From assembly GCA_026419775.2 (NCBI GenBank), contig JAOPGA020001447.1, forward strand, positions 1 through 57,127: a stretch of 57,127 nt of DNA, in the 5' to 3' direction. A program made the translations under genes and the position numbers. The stretch is from Acrasis kona. Lineage: Eukaryota; Heterolobosea; Eutetramitea; Acrasida; Acrasidae. Positions 1-11,024 of the stretch are shown in pieces. The notes under the pieces are model-generated. The model was not told where the DNA came from. It ran no database searches and saw nothing but the letters and a program-made list of their open reading frames with translations. Positions within the stretch are counted from its first letter, which is position 1. The number at the start of each line of letters is the position of its first letter.

Positions 1-872
1 ATGATGTCATATTTTTTTTGAACTCCTCAACTAATTCATTCATAGGGCGTTTTGGTCTTCCTCTTTTCCTCTTTGGTATAGTTTCTTCTTGGGCTATTGC
101 TTCTTTTTTGACTTGTATCTCATCTATATGTACCTCCTCCGCTTGAAGAAATTTACCATCACCATTCTGTTTGAGAACAATACAATCATTCTTATGTACA
201 AGGTTCCAGTGCTGCTGTTGACAAGTAATACTACAGTAATAAACCATTTTACAAACAGAACACTGCTTTCTATCACTCATAGTTTTATGGCAATTAGCAC
301 ATGTACTTCTATAATGTGTAGCAGTATTATGAATCAGTAATGCTTGACTTTTTAAATCGTTTGTACTATAAACGAAGTGCATATCATCTTGGTTATTGAA
401 GGTATTAGGTGCATCCGTTGTAGGTGTATTAGCATCTATTTGTGTTGGATGCTTGTTGTGTTCATGGTTACAATGAGAGTGATCATCTGAATTTAAATCT
501 GTATTATCTACCTCTCCAAAAGATGATACAAAGTTGTTAAAATCCTCTTCCTCAATCTTTTTAATTGTTTCAAAATAAAATGTAGAGTAGTTTTCTACAC
601 AGTCAAGTTGAGGCTTGTTTGGATGTTTTGCTTTGATGTGTCTGATAATGTTCTGAAGCGTATGCCCTCCTTTTATCTTGTTACACTCCCTATATGGACA
701 CACTACCGAGAGCTTTGAATTTGTGTTTTCTGTTGGCGTATGTTGGCAACATTTATTACGGCTATATAATAGTTTGTTGGCCTTATCCCTTTGATTTGAT
801 TTGTATCTACAACCAGATGAACAGTTAATATAACCATTGTTCATGTTGTCCAAAAGTTTTATTTGAACACAA
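1..872 (-). CDS. MYND / C2H2-like zinc-finger protein with AT-hook-like tail (partial, runs off window start)
   Basis: The minus strand is open from about 872 to the first base, so the 3' end is missing. The first in-frame ATG is at 844. In order, the product shows a Cys-rich N-terminus (NCSSGC ... NKCCQH), a C2H2-like segment (CPYRECNK ... IIRHIKAKHP), an acidic His-rich linker, and a clear MYND finger (CANCHK ... CSVC ... YYCSITCQ ... HWNLVHKNDC). A basic AT-hook-like stretch (KRKRGRPKRP) follows. MYND fingers mostly mediate protein-protein contacts in chromatin regulators, so a nuclear role is likely but not shown. The ORF just upstream on the same strand (925-1797) can be joined to it by a 56-nt intron (928 down to 873, GTAAAT...CTAG, phase 2 on both sides), which removes the upstream stop. 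I think one gene is more likely than two. Confidence 0.6.
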
Positions 873-924
873 CTAGGAACTTGACTAGGAACTTGAAAGA
901 GTAGTTGAGAAAAATTTAATTTAT

Positions 925-1797
925 TTACACTGTTACCCACTCAATTGAGAAGATATCATTGTTATCACAAACACTTGGTTGGAAGACATTGTAAGAAAAG
1001 TCTACATACAAGAATTGAAGGGCTATATTATATCTAAAGACAGTTTTTCTCACTTTAAAGTACCTTTTAACACCAGTTGTCTCTTCATCCCAATAAAAAT
1101 GCCACCAGTTTTTAGAAGCATTTGGAACTTGGCTTAAATATTCAGCATTATTTAAAGTGATAGTAACTGCAGGATCAGGTGCACTTTTTCCAAATAGTTC
1201 TCTTCGAGGTCTTGACATTGTAGTTGCAGCTATCTTAACATCTTCAGGAAAAACATCACACCACCTTTTGAAATCTTCTTCTGATAATTTACCAAGGGGA
1301 TAATTCTTACAGGCCCTGGAAGCTCTACCACCAACCATTTTTTGACAAATGTGTAAAATCATGTCACTAATTCTATGTCCACTGGAAACCTCAAGTACAG
1401 ATTGCAAGCATGATTGGAGCTCTTCCCTTGTGAAGCAGAGTAACTCCTTTCCATCTTTCTTTCCAGGTTGGTATTTCCTTTTAGAAAACAGGGATAAGCC
1501 TGAAAGTTTATTGGTAGTTTTACAACCCCCATCAATAGTTATTGATGAGTTATTAGGTTGGTATTTCCACTTACGAATCATCTCTGATACATTCTCATCA
1601 TTTTTATTTACAGTTGTTTGTGTACTTTCTTGACTTGCTTTCAAAACACTTTCCCCTGAAATGACATCTTTTGTGGCTGGCTTTTTTGGAGACCTCTTCT
1701 TCTTGATAACTTTGGAGGTTTTATCATGATGAAACTTCTTAGAAGATGGGTCATAAGATTCAAAACTGTGTGTTTGTTCTGATGTTTGAGAAGGCAT
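925..1797 (-). CDS. Unrecognised basic protein; probably the 5' exon of the MYND-finger gene
   Basis: This is a 290-codon ORF starting at an ATG (MPSQTSEQ...). The first 80 residues are Ser/Lys-rich with a nuclear-localisation-like run (KKKRSPKKP). The middle and C-terminal parts look globular (for example WWHFYWDEETTGVKRYFKV). I recognise no family. Its stop at 925-927 lies inside a credible short intron that would fuse it in frame to the MYND-finger ORF ending the window. If spliced, exon 1 is 1797-929 (289 codons plus 2 nt). If not spliced, it is an independent protein lying about 80 bp upstream of the next start. Confidence 0.55.
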   Translation of the reverse strand: MPSQTSEQTHSFESYDPSSKKFHHDKTSKVIKKKRSPKKPATKDVISGESVLKASQESTQTTVNKNDENVSEMIRKWKYQPNNSSITIDGGCKTTNKLSGLSLFSKRKYQPGKKDGKELLCFTREELQSCLQSVLEVSSGHRISDMILHICQKMVGGRASRACKNYPLGKLSEEDFKRWCDVFPEDVKIAATTMSRPRRELFGKSAPDPAVTITLNNAEYLSQVPNASKNWWHFYWDEETTGVKRYFKVRKTVFRYNIALQFLYVDFSYNVFQPSVCDNNDIFSIEWVTV

Positions 1798-2502
1798 GTT
1801 TGGCAGTGTGCTTGGTCTATGATGTTATCATTTTGTTGCGGTTGTCTCCTTTAAATATAAAAAAATGAGTTGACCATTTTGTACTCTTTACCTTATTGAA
1901 TAATTTCCAAGATTCCTGGGTATCTGCGCGTTATGTTTTTATACTTGGCCGTTACAAAAATAATTAGTATGTTGGTTGACCACCACCTACACAATCATGT
2001 TGAAGTGAGATATTCAGATTTACAATGCATGTACAACCATTTGGAGAACTTGTATCTTTTTAAATCAAGATGTAATCACCTTCGTTGATGAAAATATCAA
2101 GAGAAGAAAATTTTTTTATAANGATGTTATTGCACCTAATGTAACATTTCCAGACGTTTCACGGCATCGCACATTATATTAGCCATGCCACAATACGAAC
2201 ATTATTCAAACAGTTAATAAATTTAGAGTACGCATAGGTCTGTTCGGAATTAATTAGATGGTCATATTATGAGAAAGTGCTCAAATTTATTGTGCGGAAT
2301 TATTTTGAAAACCTTTGTGCACAACTGGATGTGCGGGGAGTTTGATGAAACTTCAACATTAATTCGTTTTCTCAATAAATGCTAACTTTCTGTATCTGCT
2401 TCGGTCTATTGTGGTTTTTTCGTTTCCATGGGATAGTAATACCGTACAACAAACCTAATTCTGTTCTTCTTGTCTTCTCATTACGTATTTAAGGCCAAAG
2501 TG
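1798..2502. other. Gene-free stretch holding a dispersed repeat
   Basis: No convincing coding sequence on either strand. It contains the 5' flank of the 925-1797 gene and a repeat at 1934-2106 that recurs inverted at 45826-45996. A single N lies at 2122. Confidence 0.5.
1934..2106 (+). repeat. Dispersed repeat, inverted partner at 45826-45996
   Basis: About 170 bp match the reverse complement of 45826-45996 with only scattered substitutions. Both copies contain the stretch beginning ATACTTGGCCGTTACAAA. No coding frame is conserved. It joins the two repeat-rich flanks of the window. Confidence 0.85.
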
Positions 2503-2739
2503 TCATCATAATGGAAGTAAAACAAATCAAATTGAACATGTTAACATATGTTTTAAGAAACGTTATTTTAAATGTAGATGATGTCAGTTACTGGCCGTTG
2601 TTTGTACGGTGTTATCGATCTATAGTTGTGTGTTCCATGATTCATGTTGAAGAATGTTGTAATATCCATTGGTGTTGTATTCCTCATCTGCTGTGAAAGC
2701 TGTAACGATTGTATGACATATAATCTGGTTTGTGCCAAC
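2503..2739 (-). repeat. ~230-bp dispersed repeat, copy 1 (lies at the break of ARP5)
   Basis: This segment matches 7890-8107 in the same orientation; the second copy lacks a short internal stretch. Read on the minus strand, the shared sequence begins GTTGGCACAAACCAG and ends ...ATGATGACA. It sits exactly where the ARP5 reading frame stops resembling ARP5. It begins with GT but does not end in AG, so it is not a clean intron-like unit. Confidence 0.85.
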
Positions 2740-2745
2740 AACAGC

Positions 2746-3686
2746 AGCGTGGCGAGCTGCGAGGCGATACAGGTCGACTCTATAGTCTTGTGATGTATAG
2801 CAGTGCTTTTCTTTGATTTCTTGCGCTCTTGGTATGGTAACGAACAATGTTGATTTGGAGCTTGATCCTAGCGCACTGTTGCTGATGGGAAGGTATTTAA
2901 GTTGCAGGATCTTCAAATGTTATTTTGCCGTGGTTAATCAAAGTTACCTTTAGCAAGAGATCTGTAGTCGCATAGCCACCAATGACCGAGCGTTGTATGT
3001 GATGTGAATCCGAAAGAGACTTGGAGCCCTTTGAAACATTGAAAATAGGTATCACATGAGAGGATGCAAAGCCTGACCGAACGATCAAACCTGTACTTGG
3101 CTTGTTTTGGTAATTATAGTGACTAAATAATGCATCAATGCCAGAGCACACACTAGGAACTCCGTAACACTCAAAGAGCATTTCGTAAATGTTCTTTCTC
3201 GCAAAATTCGGATTGCAAACGGCTTCCGTAATAACAATGGGATGGCGTACTGAGGAGTCGTTGAGAAGTCCTAATTTATAGAATACATAATCTAGAATGT
3301 GTTCTTGTAGGTCGTGATTGTATAAAACATCCCGATCAAATGGCGAGCGTGCATTGTATTTGGCATAGTCAATTGGATCGATATCATTACCAATCAAATA
3401 GTTTCCACATTCTTTTCTGCTAGCTCTGGAATCTCAACACCAGATTTAATGTCCGTTGCTCTTAACCTACCAACCACGTTTCTAAATGATACTGATCCAG
3501 CTAAGTCAGTGGTTCCAAAAATCAAATCTTACGCGAAGGTTTGCTCTGAGAGGACCAACCCGCCCGGCATTGATAAGTTCCATTGTCAATAACAATATGG
3601 TCTTTTGCATGCTTTTTATAGGAATACGAGCATACAACATCTCTTTTGACGGTGTTGTACTCTTCTTCATGGAAGTAGTGGGACAT
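2746..3686 (-). pseudogene. ARP5: Actin-related protein 5 (ARP5/ACTR5), 3'-truncated gene
   Basis: ARP5 is a subunit of the INO80 nucleosome remodeller. Four exons assemble in frame: 3686-3533, 3500-3467, 3419-2948 and 2910-~2746. They are separated by introns of 32, 47 and 37 nt (GTAAG...TTAG, GTTAAG...CTAG, GTAACT...GAAG) with matching phases 1, 2 and 0. The start is the ATG at 3686. Diagnostic segments are HIVIDNGTYQCRAGW (actin-fold entry), RSPFDRDVLYNHDLQE, ITEAVCNPNFARK, LLFECYGVPSVCSGIDALFS, the GGYATTDLLLK segment and KEKHCYTSQDY. Only about 275 residues are present, whereas family members usually have about 600. After ...YRVDLYRLA the frame enters a dispersed repeat and ends. No internal frameshift is seen, so the truncation looks recent. 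An assembly join is the main alternative. Start codons of this gene and NAA25 lie only 30 bp apart, divergently. Confidence 0.8.
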
Positions 3687-3716
3687 TGACCTGGTTGATT
3701 GTTACGAAAGTCAAAC

Positions 3717-5811
3717 ATGAACTTGATCACAATCGATACACAAAAGAATCAACTCGTAAAGCAATCAGAGAATCAACTCTATTTATCACTGAAAGCAGTG
3801 GTGCTTGCTAGATCTTCCTCCGGCAATCCCGCTGAGGCTAGCTCAATTTGTGACAAGCTAATCAATGCAAAGACACCTATTATGAACGAAAACATTTTAA
3901 GGCACTTGGGTTTGGCCCTTAAAGATTTAACACAATGTATGCTTTGTTACTTTTTATTTTAATTCTTCGTTTAGGGGATAAAGCTTACTCTTTATGAAAG
4001 GTCCTTCAATCATTTGAATGTTCCTGATCCAAGAATTGGGAAATGTTGTTCCTCTCTCGTGAGATGTGAACAATTCAACAAGCAACAGATTGTAGCTCAG
4101 AAACTTAACAAAGCGTATCCTCAAGAAAGGAAGTACTTGTTCTGGGCGGTCGTGTCGATGGGTAATTGAACAACGTTGTCTTGTCTTACATTTCTAGTTT
4201 CTGGCTACAGAAGTCAAAACAATGAATTGATGGTGACCGTGGCTAGCAAGCAGCTTTCAAAAACTTTGGATTCGTACAGACAGAACCCAGCAAAGGTCAT
4301 CACAGAAGAGTTTGGCGAGATTGTAAGGTACCACGTTACTCTATAAATGTCCAACAAAGACTACAATGGTGCCATTCAACAAGTTCTGTTGGAGGACGAG
4401 CCTTTTGGAAAGACATTAGAACCTTTCGACAGGAAGAGTCTTCTTGCAGAGTGTTGGCACAAGAGTGGAGGTGAAAATGTGTCTCTATCTAACGCACTTT
4501 ACAGAGTTTAGAGTTGGCGAATGGAACGGCAAGGTATGTGAAAGGGTTGTCGTACATTCTTATAACCTGTAGAAAATGATCTTCCATCACACGATCGCTG
4601 AAGGCTTGGACTTTATGCACAGGATGCAATCCAGACAAGACTCTCAAAAGACACACCACGTCACATCCAGTCTCACCCATTTAGAAGAGGACCATTCCTG
4701 GCAGAGTTGGAGCTGACTCACAGAACGTCAGCGAGCGGAGAAAAGATTGTGATACCATCGCTGCTGTCTACTTACTTTATAAAGTTTTGCAACAAGAGCA
4801 TCGGATACCAGGACATGAAACCATACTTGGTTCACGCGACGCCCACATTCCTGTCACAGCTGGTCATTCCTGTACAGGATCCATTCCAACAAATACCATA
4901 CAAGATCAACCAAAGGTTTGTCCATCTCTGCATCATCAATCTAACACGTGACAGAAAGATGCAACGCCACTTGGATCAACCGCTAGACGTGCAACAATTA
5001 ATCCAAGAGTACAAAGATGCACTACCATTCGGCTCCAAGTTGGTCAAGACGGAGAATCAACATGGAGATGACTTTTTGTTACTTGCAGCACACGTGCTGA
5101 TCGATCAGTCACGTCACCACGATGCCATACTATTGTTAGAATATGGGCTCACCAAGTCGAGTTATAACTTTCAAGTGTTTGTTGATTCGATTGTATTCGG
5201 TGTTGGGTGCCAGCGGTGGTCAACGCATCTTTCAAACATTCATGACTGGTCTGGAGCTCAAACACATTCAATGGGAAACTTTGAGTCATTTGATTTGGAA
5301 CGAACTTGGTGGTGCTTATGGAAATTACAAGAAACAAAAGCAAGTGAATGATAAGATTTTGGAATTTTACTTTGGAGAACATTTAAAGGACACGCCAGAG
5401 CTGACTGCACTACCCTATCGCACTGGTGCATACAGTAAGGTTAGTTTGAACTCATCATGCATCTAAACTCTATAGATTGATGAATTTATAAAGTTTAAAC
5501 ATCGATTGGATCGATCCTATCAAGTGCACCAATCACAAATACAAATGGCCTACTTGGAATTGGTAAGAATGAGGAGCAAGACCATCCTGTTGCAAAAATT
5601 GGAGGATTTGAACGTGCAGTTGAAACAATATCAAAAGATGGATCATGTGAGCGATAAGTTGGATTCATTGTTGGTACAGGGCGATGATGCTTGGACCAAA
5701 TTATTTGAGAGCAACAAGAATGTATTGAATGGTAGCATTCAGAGTGCTTATACCAGCGTTGAGTTGTTGGTAAATGATGCGGTGGAGAACTTAAAAACCA
5801 ATTCAGAATAA
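3717..5811 (+). CDS. NAA25: NatB N-terminal acetyltransferase auxiliary subunit (NAA25/MDM20), frame interrupted in places
   Basis: NAA25 is the TPR-like subunit that anchors the NAA20 catalytic subunit of NatB to ribosomes, which acetylates Met-Asp/Glu/Asn N-termini. Family segments in order are LSLKAVVLARSSSGNPAEA, FWAVVSM, RRGPFLAELELTHR (a family hallmark), GLELKHIQWETLSHLIW, LKDTPELTALPYRTGAYSK and IDEFIKFKHRLDRSYQ. Short introns are visible, for example ~4158-4197, ~4472-4505 and ~5438-5475. About four single-base frame changes remain (near 3995, 4340, 4615 and 5170). They may be base-call indels or real decay. The gene starts 30 bp from ARP5, divergently. Its stop (5809-5811) overlaps the 3' end of the convergent hydrolase gene by a few bases. 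Confidence 0.75.
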
Positions 5812-6565
5812 ATGACTCATTACTTTATGTGCAATTGTTTGTATGTGATTGGCTTGTTGTTGAGATATTTCTTGTGGATGGAAAGTTAAAGAGGTTGGCG
5901 ATTTGTTGTAAATGGTGGAGTAGATTGCACATGCTGATGCGTAGGTTCCAAGTGGAGTTGGATGTGAGTCATCTTTTGTGTACATTTGATAGAATGTGGA
6001 CCTTTCATCCAGTGGGTCATTGTCTTGCTTATAAATCTCCAGTCTTATTTGCCCAGCTGGTGCGATCTTGACGATCAAATTACCATCCAAACTCAAACAG
6101 TCTTTGAATTGTTCATAGCCATTGATGAGCTCGTCTTGCATTTCGGTATAGGTGTATGACTCTATTCCACGTCTCCTGCCCCAAGTCTAACAAAATCTAT
6201 AATTGGATCTAAAAAGTCAAACTAACCTGATATAAGATTACATTCTTCGTACCACTTTCGATTAGTAAAGGTCTATAAAATGTACTGAGGCTATGTATGG
6301 TATCTTTTCTTTTTTCTGGTAGAGGACCGGTACTGAGATCTTGCAAAATCACAAAGTCCCATTTTTGTGATAAAAGGTCCTTCACTTTTTCATTTGAAGA
6401 ATGTCCACAAAGCGATTCCCCACCCACGGTATGTGTTTCAATATCGCATTCACCACCCACCATATTGTTGAACATGACGTCTAGTGAATTATAATAAATA
6501 TAAGAATTTCCTAGGAACAAAATTCTCTTCTTGTGATCTTGGCTTCTCTTCTCTATCTGTGCCAT
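5803..6565 (-). CDS. SGNH/GDSL-type hydrolase (DUF4886-like)
   Basis: Two exons (6565-6227 and 6186-5803) join in phase 0 across a 40-nt intron (GTTAGT...GTTAG), giving about 240 residues. The N-terminus carries the block I nucleophile motif ILFLGNSYIYYN. The block with VILQDLS follows, and the C-terminus has DDSHPTPLGTY with the Asp-x-x-His pair expected of SGNH esterases. The family cleaves ester or acetyl bonds, usually on carbohydrates or lipids; the substrate here is unknown. No signal peptide is obvious. It is convergent with NAA25, and the two coding regions overlap by 9 bp. Confidence 0.8.
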
Positions 6566-7610
6566 TTTAGCGTTGTAATGAAAATTCTATACTCCGAGAA
6601 AACAAAACAAGCAGGAAAACACTATAACCACAATAGTTAGTACTCTGATATATCTGCGACTGTAAATGTTTCTTGAGGGTGTATCTGATTTATCCCAAGT
6701 ATTGTAGTTCTTTCAAAACGCGGAAAACTATATGACAACTTCTTATGAACAAAACCAATATAAAGCTGGTAAATTTGGCCAAATTTTTAGACATCTACAC
6801 ACTCTGGCTAACTATTACCCACAAACTCCCCCTAAGCTTATTGTACTCCGTTTTACGTTTCACCATCCACCACTTTTAGATACTGGCTTTCAAAGTATGA
6901 GCTGTCAATTCCAGTTGCGCACTGATACAATCGCCCTAGCAACCATATGCAAGGATGTAATAAATATGTGCACATTTAGTGATAATCTTGTTGATCTTGT
7001 GAATATGTCCGCTAATTGTGCTAGGGCAAGATTAATTTTTGGCATCATTTGCAGTAGGGCTAGAACTCCTTGAGGTAGATCCCCGCCTTCTTGATAACTT
7101 TATCGATCTTCCTTTTCTTTTTTGGAGACTCGAGGGACCCATCCAGTCAATTGTTTAACCTCTCGAGCTCCACTCAAGTCTTGCTGCGCTTACCTCAATG
7201 TCCTTGTGGACCTTGCTGGTGGTTGGAGATAAATAAATAAATAATAATTCAATAATTATTTAATAAATAATTAAGCATCAAATTGTTTTTTAATCTAATC
7301 CATATGGATTTTCGGTTGTTATCAATAAATCATTAAGCGCCTATCCATTTCTTATTTCTTACTTTACTCAAGTTGTTTTAAATTGGTTTGTTGCCTACGA
7401 TTCGTTTACTATTCAATGTTTTAAAGCTATTTAAAGTTGAATTCAAACTATTACTTTTTCGTTCGTGCTGGATGTCTGTGTATGTACAACGTTGTAAATG
7501 TGTTTTTCGTAAAATATTCTTGTCAACTAGATACCAACTGGCAAATCAAGATGCTTAGAACAGCTTTGCTAAAGCTTCAATTTATACCATATCGATATCA
7601 CCACCTTAGA
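6566..7610. other. Gene-free stretch upstream of the SGNH gene
   Basis: I see no credible gene. ORFs here are short and lack family features. The stretch 6720-7080 contains a degenerate inverted pattern (GCTAGTTG/CAACTAGC-like words) and 7200-7290 is a run of TAAATAAT-type simple sequence. Confidence 0.4.
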
Positions 7611-7619
7611 TGGTTACTT

Positions 7620-8179
7620 TTAAAAGTTGCACCTGCACCAGAATTTGATCCTTTTCGGCAGGAAAGAACGACGCCCGGATGAATGTTGTTGAAAGAATTT
7701 CTTGACATGAAGACGAAGCCGATGAACCTTGCGATTGAGATGAAGCAACGTTATAATGAAGATTTCAGGATCTTGAAATAGAGTGTTGATATTTGGCTTG
7801 AGATATAGTTGCAGTATGCTCTGTGCAACTACTTTCACTCCAGTGGGCAATTCCTTGAATTCTTCAATTGATTCATAAATGTGAATGTCATCATAATGGA
7901 AGTAAAACAAATTAAATTGAACATGTTAACATATGTTTTAAGAAACGTTATTTTAAATGTAGATGATGTCAGTTACCGGCCATTGTTTGTACGATGTCAT
8001 CCATGATTCATGTTAAAGAATGTTGTAATATCCATTGGTGTTGTGTATTCCTCATCTGCTGTGAAAGCTGTAACGATTGTATGACATATAATCTGGTTTG
8101 TGCCAACTATTAAATACAGGTATGCTGTAAAGTCGGAACATTTTTCTTCTTCCATGTACCTCTTCTCGCTACTTGACAT
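7620..8179 (-). pseudogene. Unrecognised gene split by a copy of the 230-bp repeat
   Basis: On the minus strand a plausible N-terminus (MSSSEKRYMEEEKCSDFTAY, from 8179) runs into the repeat at 8107. On its far side a well-formed coding stretch continues to a stop at 7620 (HIYESIEEFKELPTGVKVV ... LHLNRKVHRLRLHVKKFF). The two halves read as one protein of about 110 residues if the ~220-bp repeat is taken out. I do not recognise the family. The coding part past the repeat has no homopolymer bias, which argues for a real gene interrupted fairly recently. Confidence 0.4.
7890..8107 (-). repeat. ~230-bp dispersed repeat, copy 2
   Basis: Near-identical to 2503-2739 in the same orientation, lacking a short internal segment. 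Both copies lie inside, or at the end of, minus-strand coding sequence. Confidence 0.85.
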
Positions 8180-11020
8180 GACTATTGTGTTACAATGTAT
8201 GTTCTNTACTTGTCCGACAGGCTTAAGATCACTATCTGGACAAAATTTTGGAAAGACACTCTAGAGATTCTTATGCTCTACAACTCTCTCCTTTCAAAAT
8301 ATTTTATAGAGGCAGTTTATAGTTTTAAAACCTTTTTCTGATCTTGACTAGATTGAAGGTAGAGTACATAAATGATTGTTGAGGGTAATTATCGATTGCA
8401 TCGTAGTTCGAGCATAGATTGCAACGAGGTGACGTCATTGCTTATCGTCGACTATTGATCATAATTCCAAATCATACATCTTGTAATCAGGTAGTTTTTA
8501 TCGGTATAAAGTACGAAAGACATAATGTAGTGTAGGTTGCGTGTTCAAACAAAAAAAGAGTTTTGATTCTCAACACCATTATTTAGTCGTGCCGGTAACT
8601 ATCCAATCACGAGACAGTCAACCGACGAGCTCACACCCTTCCCTACGAGAGAACACCGACCACACCATGGATGCAGGAAAATAAGCAGCTCTATAATTAT
8701 TAGGAACAAGAAAATACATAAGCTATTTCCGATACTATAACGGAAATAGAAGAATGTTAATGTACACATTAAAGCAAATAAATTAACGTTGTTATTCTAA
8801 TATTCTTGAATAAACAGTATTTGTGTGCTGGGTTTTTCTTTTTCTTGTGCATCTTACATCCATAAAAATCTTTTGGGCTGCACATTTTTTCACAGTAACA
8901 TATGCACGCACCATGAACAAATCTTTTCTCGCTCTCATCTAATTGTGTATTACTAATCAGTTTTTGTATTTTTGCATTTATATCCATGTTTACTCAAGGT
9001 GTTTGTTTGCGTGTTGATGGTTTGTCAAAGCCGACGAGATGAAATTTATTACAATTTTGAAGTTCAAGTACACAGGTTAGGTAAGGTCAAACTGCAAAAA
9101 TTTATTATTGAAGTTTTCTCTATGATTTTGAATGCTTGTTATTCGTACATGTTCGGATTTTCTACTTTTGTCGGTTTTCTTACCCAAGTCGAGGCTACCG
9201 GTAGCTATTTTACAAAAATAAAAATAAGGGTGTTGAGTTCTGTTTGAAAATCTTACAAAATCTATTAATAACCAACAAGAACACTGACCTTTATGATAAT
9301 GGGAAACCAATATTACCCAACGTAGGATTTTTTAAGACCAAATACATTCAATGATAAGAAAATTTGTTTTATTATAATACGTAGCAATATCCGCTCTCTA
9401 ATAGCCAGAAGATTTAATTTGGTGCATCACCAATTGTAATTCTTCTATTGTGAATTCGCTTGTAGTTCTTGACATCAATCTTGAATTATTTTTGATTTGA
9501 AATCTTTGATACCATTTTCGTTTATAGCAACTCTCCAATCTACAGAAATGGTGGAAGAAAAAGCAGTTTGTTGAGGTCAACGACACTTATTTGGATTGCT
9601 GCGATAGTGTGTGTTGTTTTGTNAAGACCCAACAGATAATGATTCCAGAAAAGTGGTCCGTAAGAAAGCATTTGTACGCGGAGAGCGATAACTTCTGATC
9701 TTGACTAATGTGCATTGAATGCATTTCNTATCATCGACATGAGGGTAATCATCGATTGTGATTCGAGCATATATTGTAACGAGGTGATGACGTTTTCAAA
9801 AGTTCTGTTCGTTTCGGCACTTGTTGGAGAGAAGGAAATAATACGTTGCGTTCAATTCTCTGATACAAAGTTGATTGTCAAAATTGTGATTTTGTAACCG
9901 ATAATCTCCTCCTTTGCAATGATTTAGATTTGTTGTCTCGCCTTGTTTGATTGACAGTGTTGATTCAATTGTAATGAATGTAAATATTTCATCGACTGTG
10001 ATTGAATTCTACTATGAGCTTGTTGTGTTCCGATCTACTTGATCCATCCTCCACATTGATTTCAATGCATTTCGTATTGTCGAGACCATTCCTATAATTT
10101 ATCGAATCGTTAGCTTATGGTGCTTTGGCGAGTGTCGAGACGAATTTGATCTCCCGTCTCGTAGGTTTGATGTCCACCATTTAATCCGATCAGAACTTGT
10201 TCTTGAAAATCTTCATCCCGGGATATGAGCTATCAAAAGGTAAGTGCTAGAGTACTAGTTTTCGTCTTGATAAACATTTTCTCTTGTGCCGAATCTTTCG
10301 TTGCTCTGGTTGTGTGAATGATTGTTTGGGATGATTTCGATCATCTTTCCATCGTTGTCGTTGTTCGATTTGAGTTGCTCGCTAGTTGCTCACCTTGGCT
10401 GTAACGAGAACGTGACGTAGTTCTTTTCGGTCGTTGTTCCCTCACGGTGATAAAATGATTTAATTGTACGGTCGATGGGGTTTGGAGATGCTTGATGTCG
10501 GGATAGCATAACATCTCTTGATTGTCCATTATGCTTACAAAGAAAATTCCTTAGCGTGTTTGGAAAGGGACAATTCTGGTTGATGTGAATGACTCGCTCT
10601 AACGTAGGATGGGTGTGTAGATGGAGTCATGCGGTACAAGATTTGATGTGAATGCAGGTCCTGGTCGCAGTCTTGATAAATGTCGGAAGGCAATGTAGCT
10701 GTAAGAGTTGTTGATTCCATTCATGTCGAAAAAATCATCCATCTCGCCAGGGCCATGCGGAGTTTGATAATCTTGTTGATCTTGTTGCTGGTGAATACGT
10801 GATGGATTTTAGTCTAACTTGTAAAAGTTTGTGGCGAGGTTTGTTAATTTGGCGTGGTGTTGCGTTTGTTGTAAAGTGTCGTTTTTCGAAAGTGTTTGTT
10901 GATACGTTGGTGTTGATGTGTCTTGTGCTTGATCAGGGAAAACATACTGAGCTGCATTATTTTGGTGTTAAGTTTGCGCTGTTGTTACTTCTTGTCAGGG
11001 TTGTTGTTCCATAATTTTCC
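8180..11020. other. Gene-poor region of decayed repeats
   Basis: Only short ORFs occur. One on the minus strand at 8769-8987 (MDINAKIQKLISNTQLDESE..., with several Cys) could be a small gene but has no recognisable family. Around 10341-10530 and 10535-10720 the minus strand shows remnants (MDNQEMLCYP..., VQLNHFITVREQR) resembling pieces at 15354-15539, 22430 and 48358. They are therefore fragments of the dispersed family, not independent genes. Ns at 8206, 9623 and 9728. Confidence 0.45.
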
Positions 11021-11024
11021 TCTA

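Noticed and set aside
89-340. Plus-strand ORF at the window start
   Set aside because: It is the complement of the MYND-finger coding region, whose Cys/His pattern is unmistakable on the minus strand.
2503-2739. The 230-bp repeat as an introner (intron-generating element)
   Set aside because: It starts with GT on the minus strand, but the shared end is ...GATGACA with no AG acceptor, and ARP5 does not resume beyond copy 1.
6732-7073. 113-codon plus-strand ORF
   Set aside because: No family resemblance, inverted-repeat-like composition, and no promoter or neighbour context to support it.
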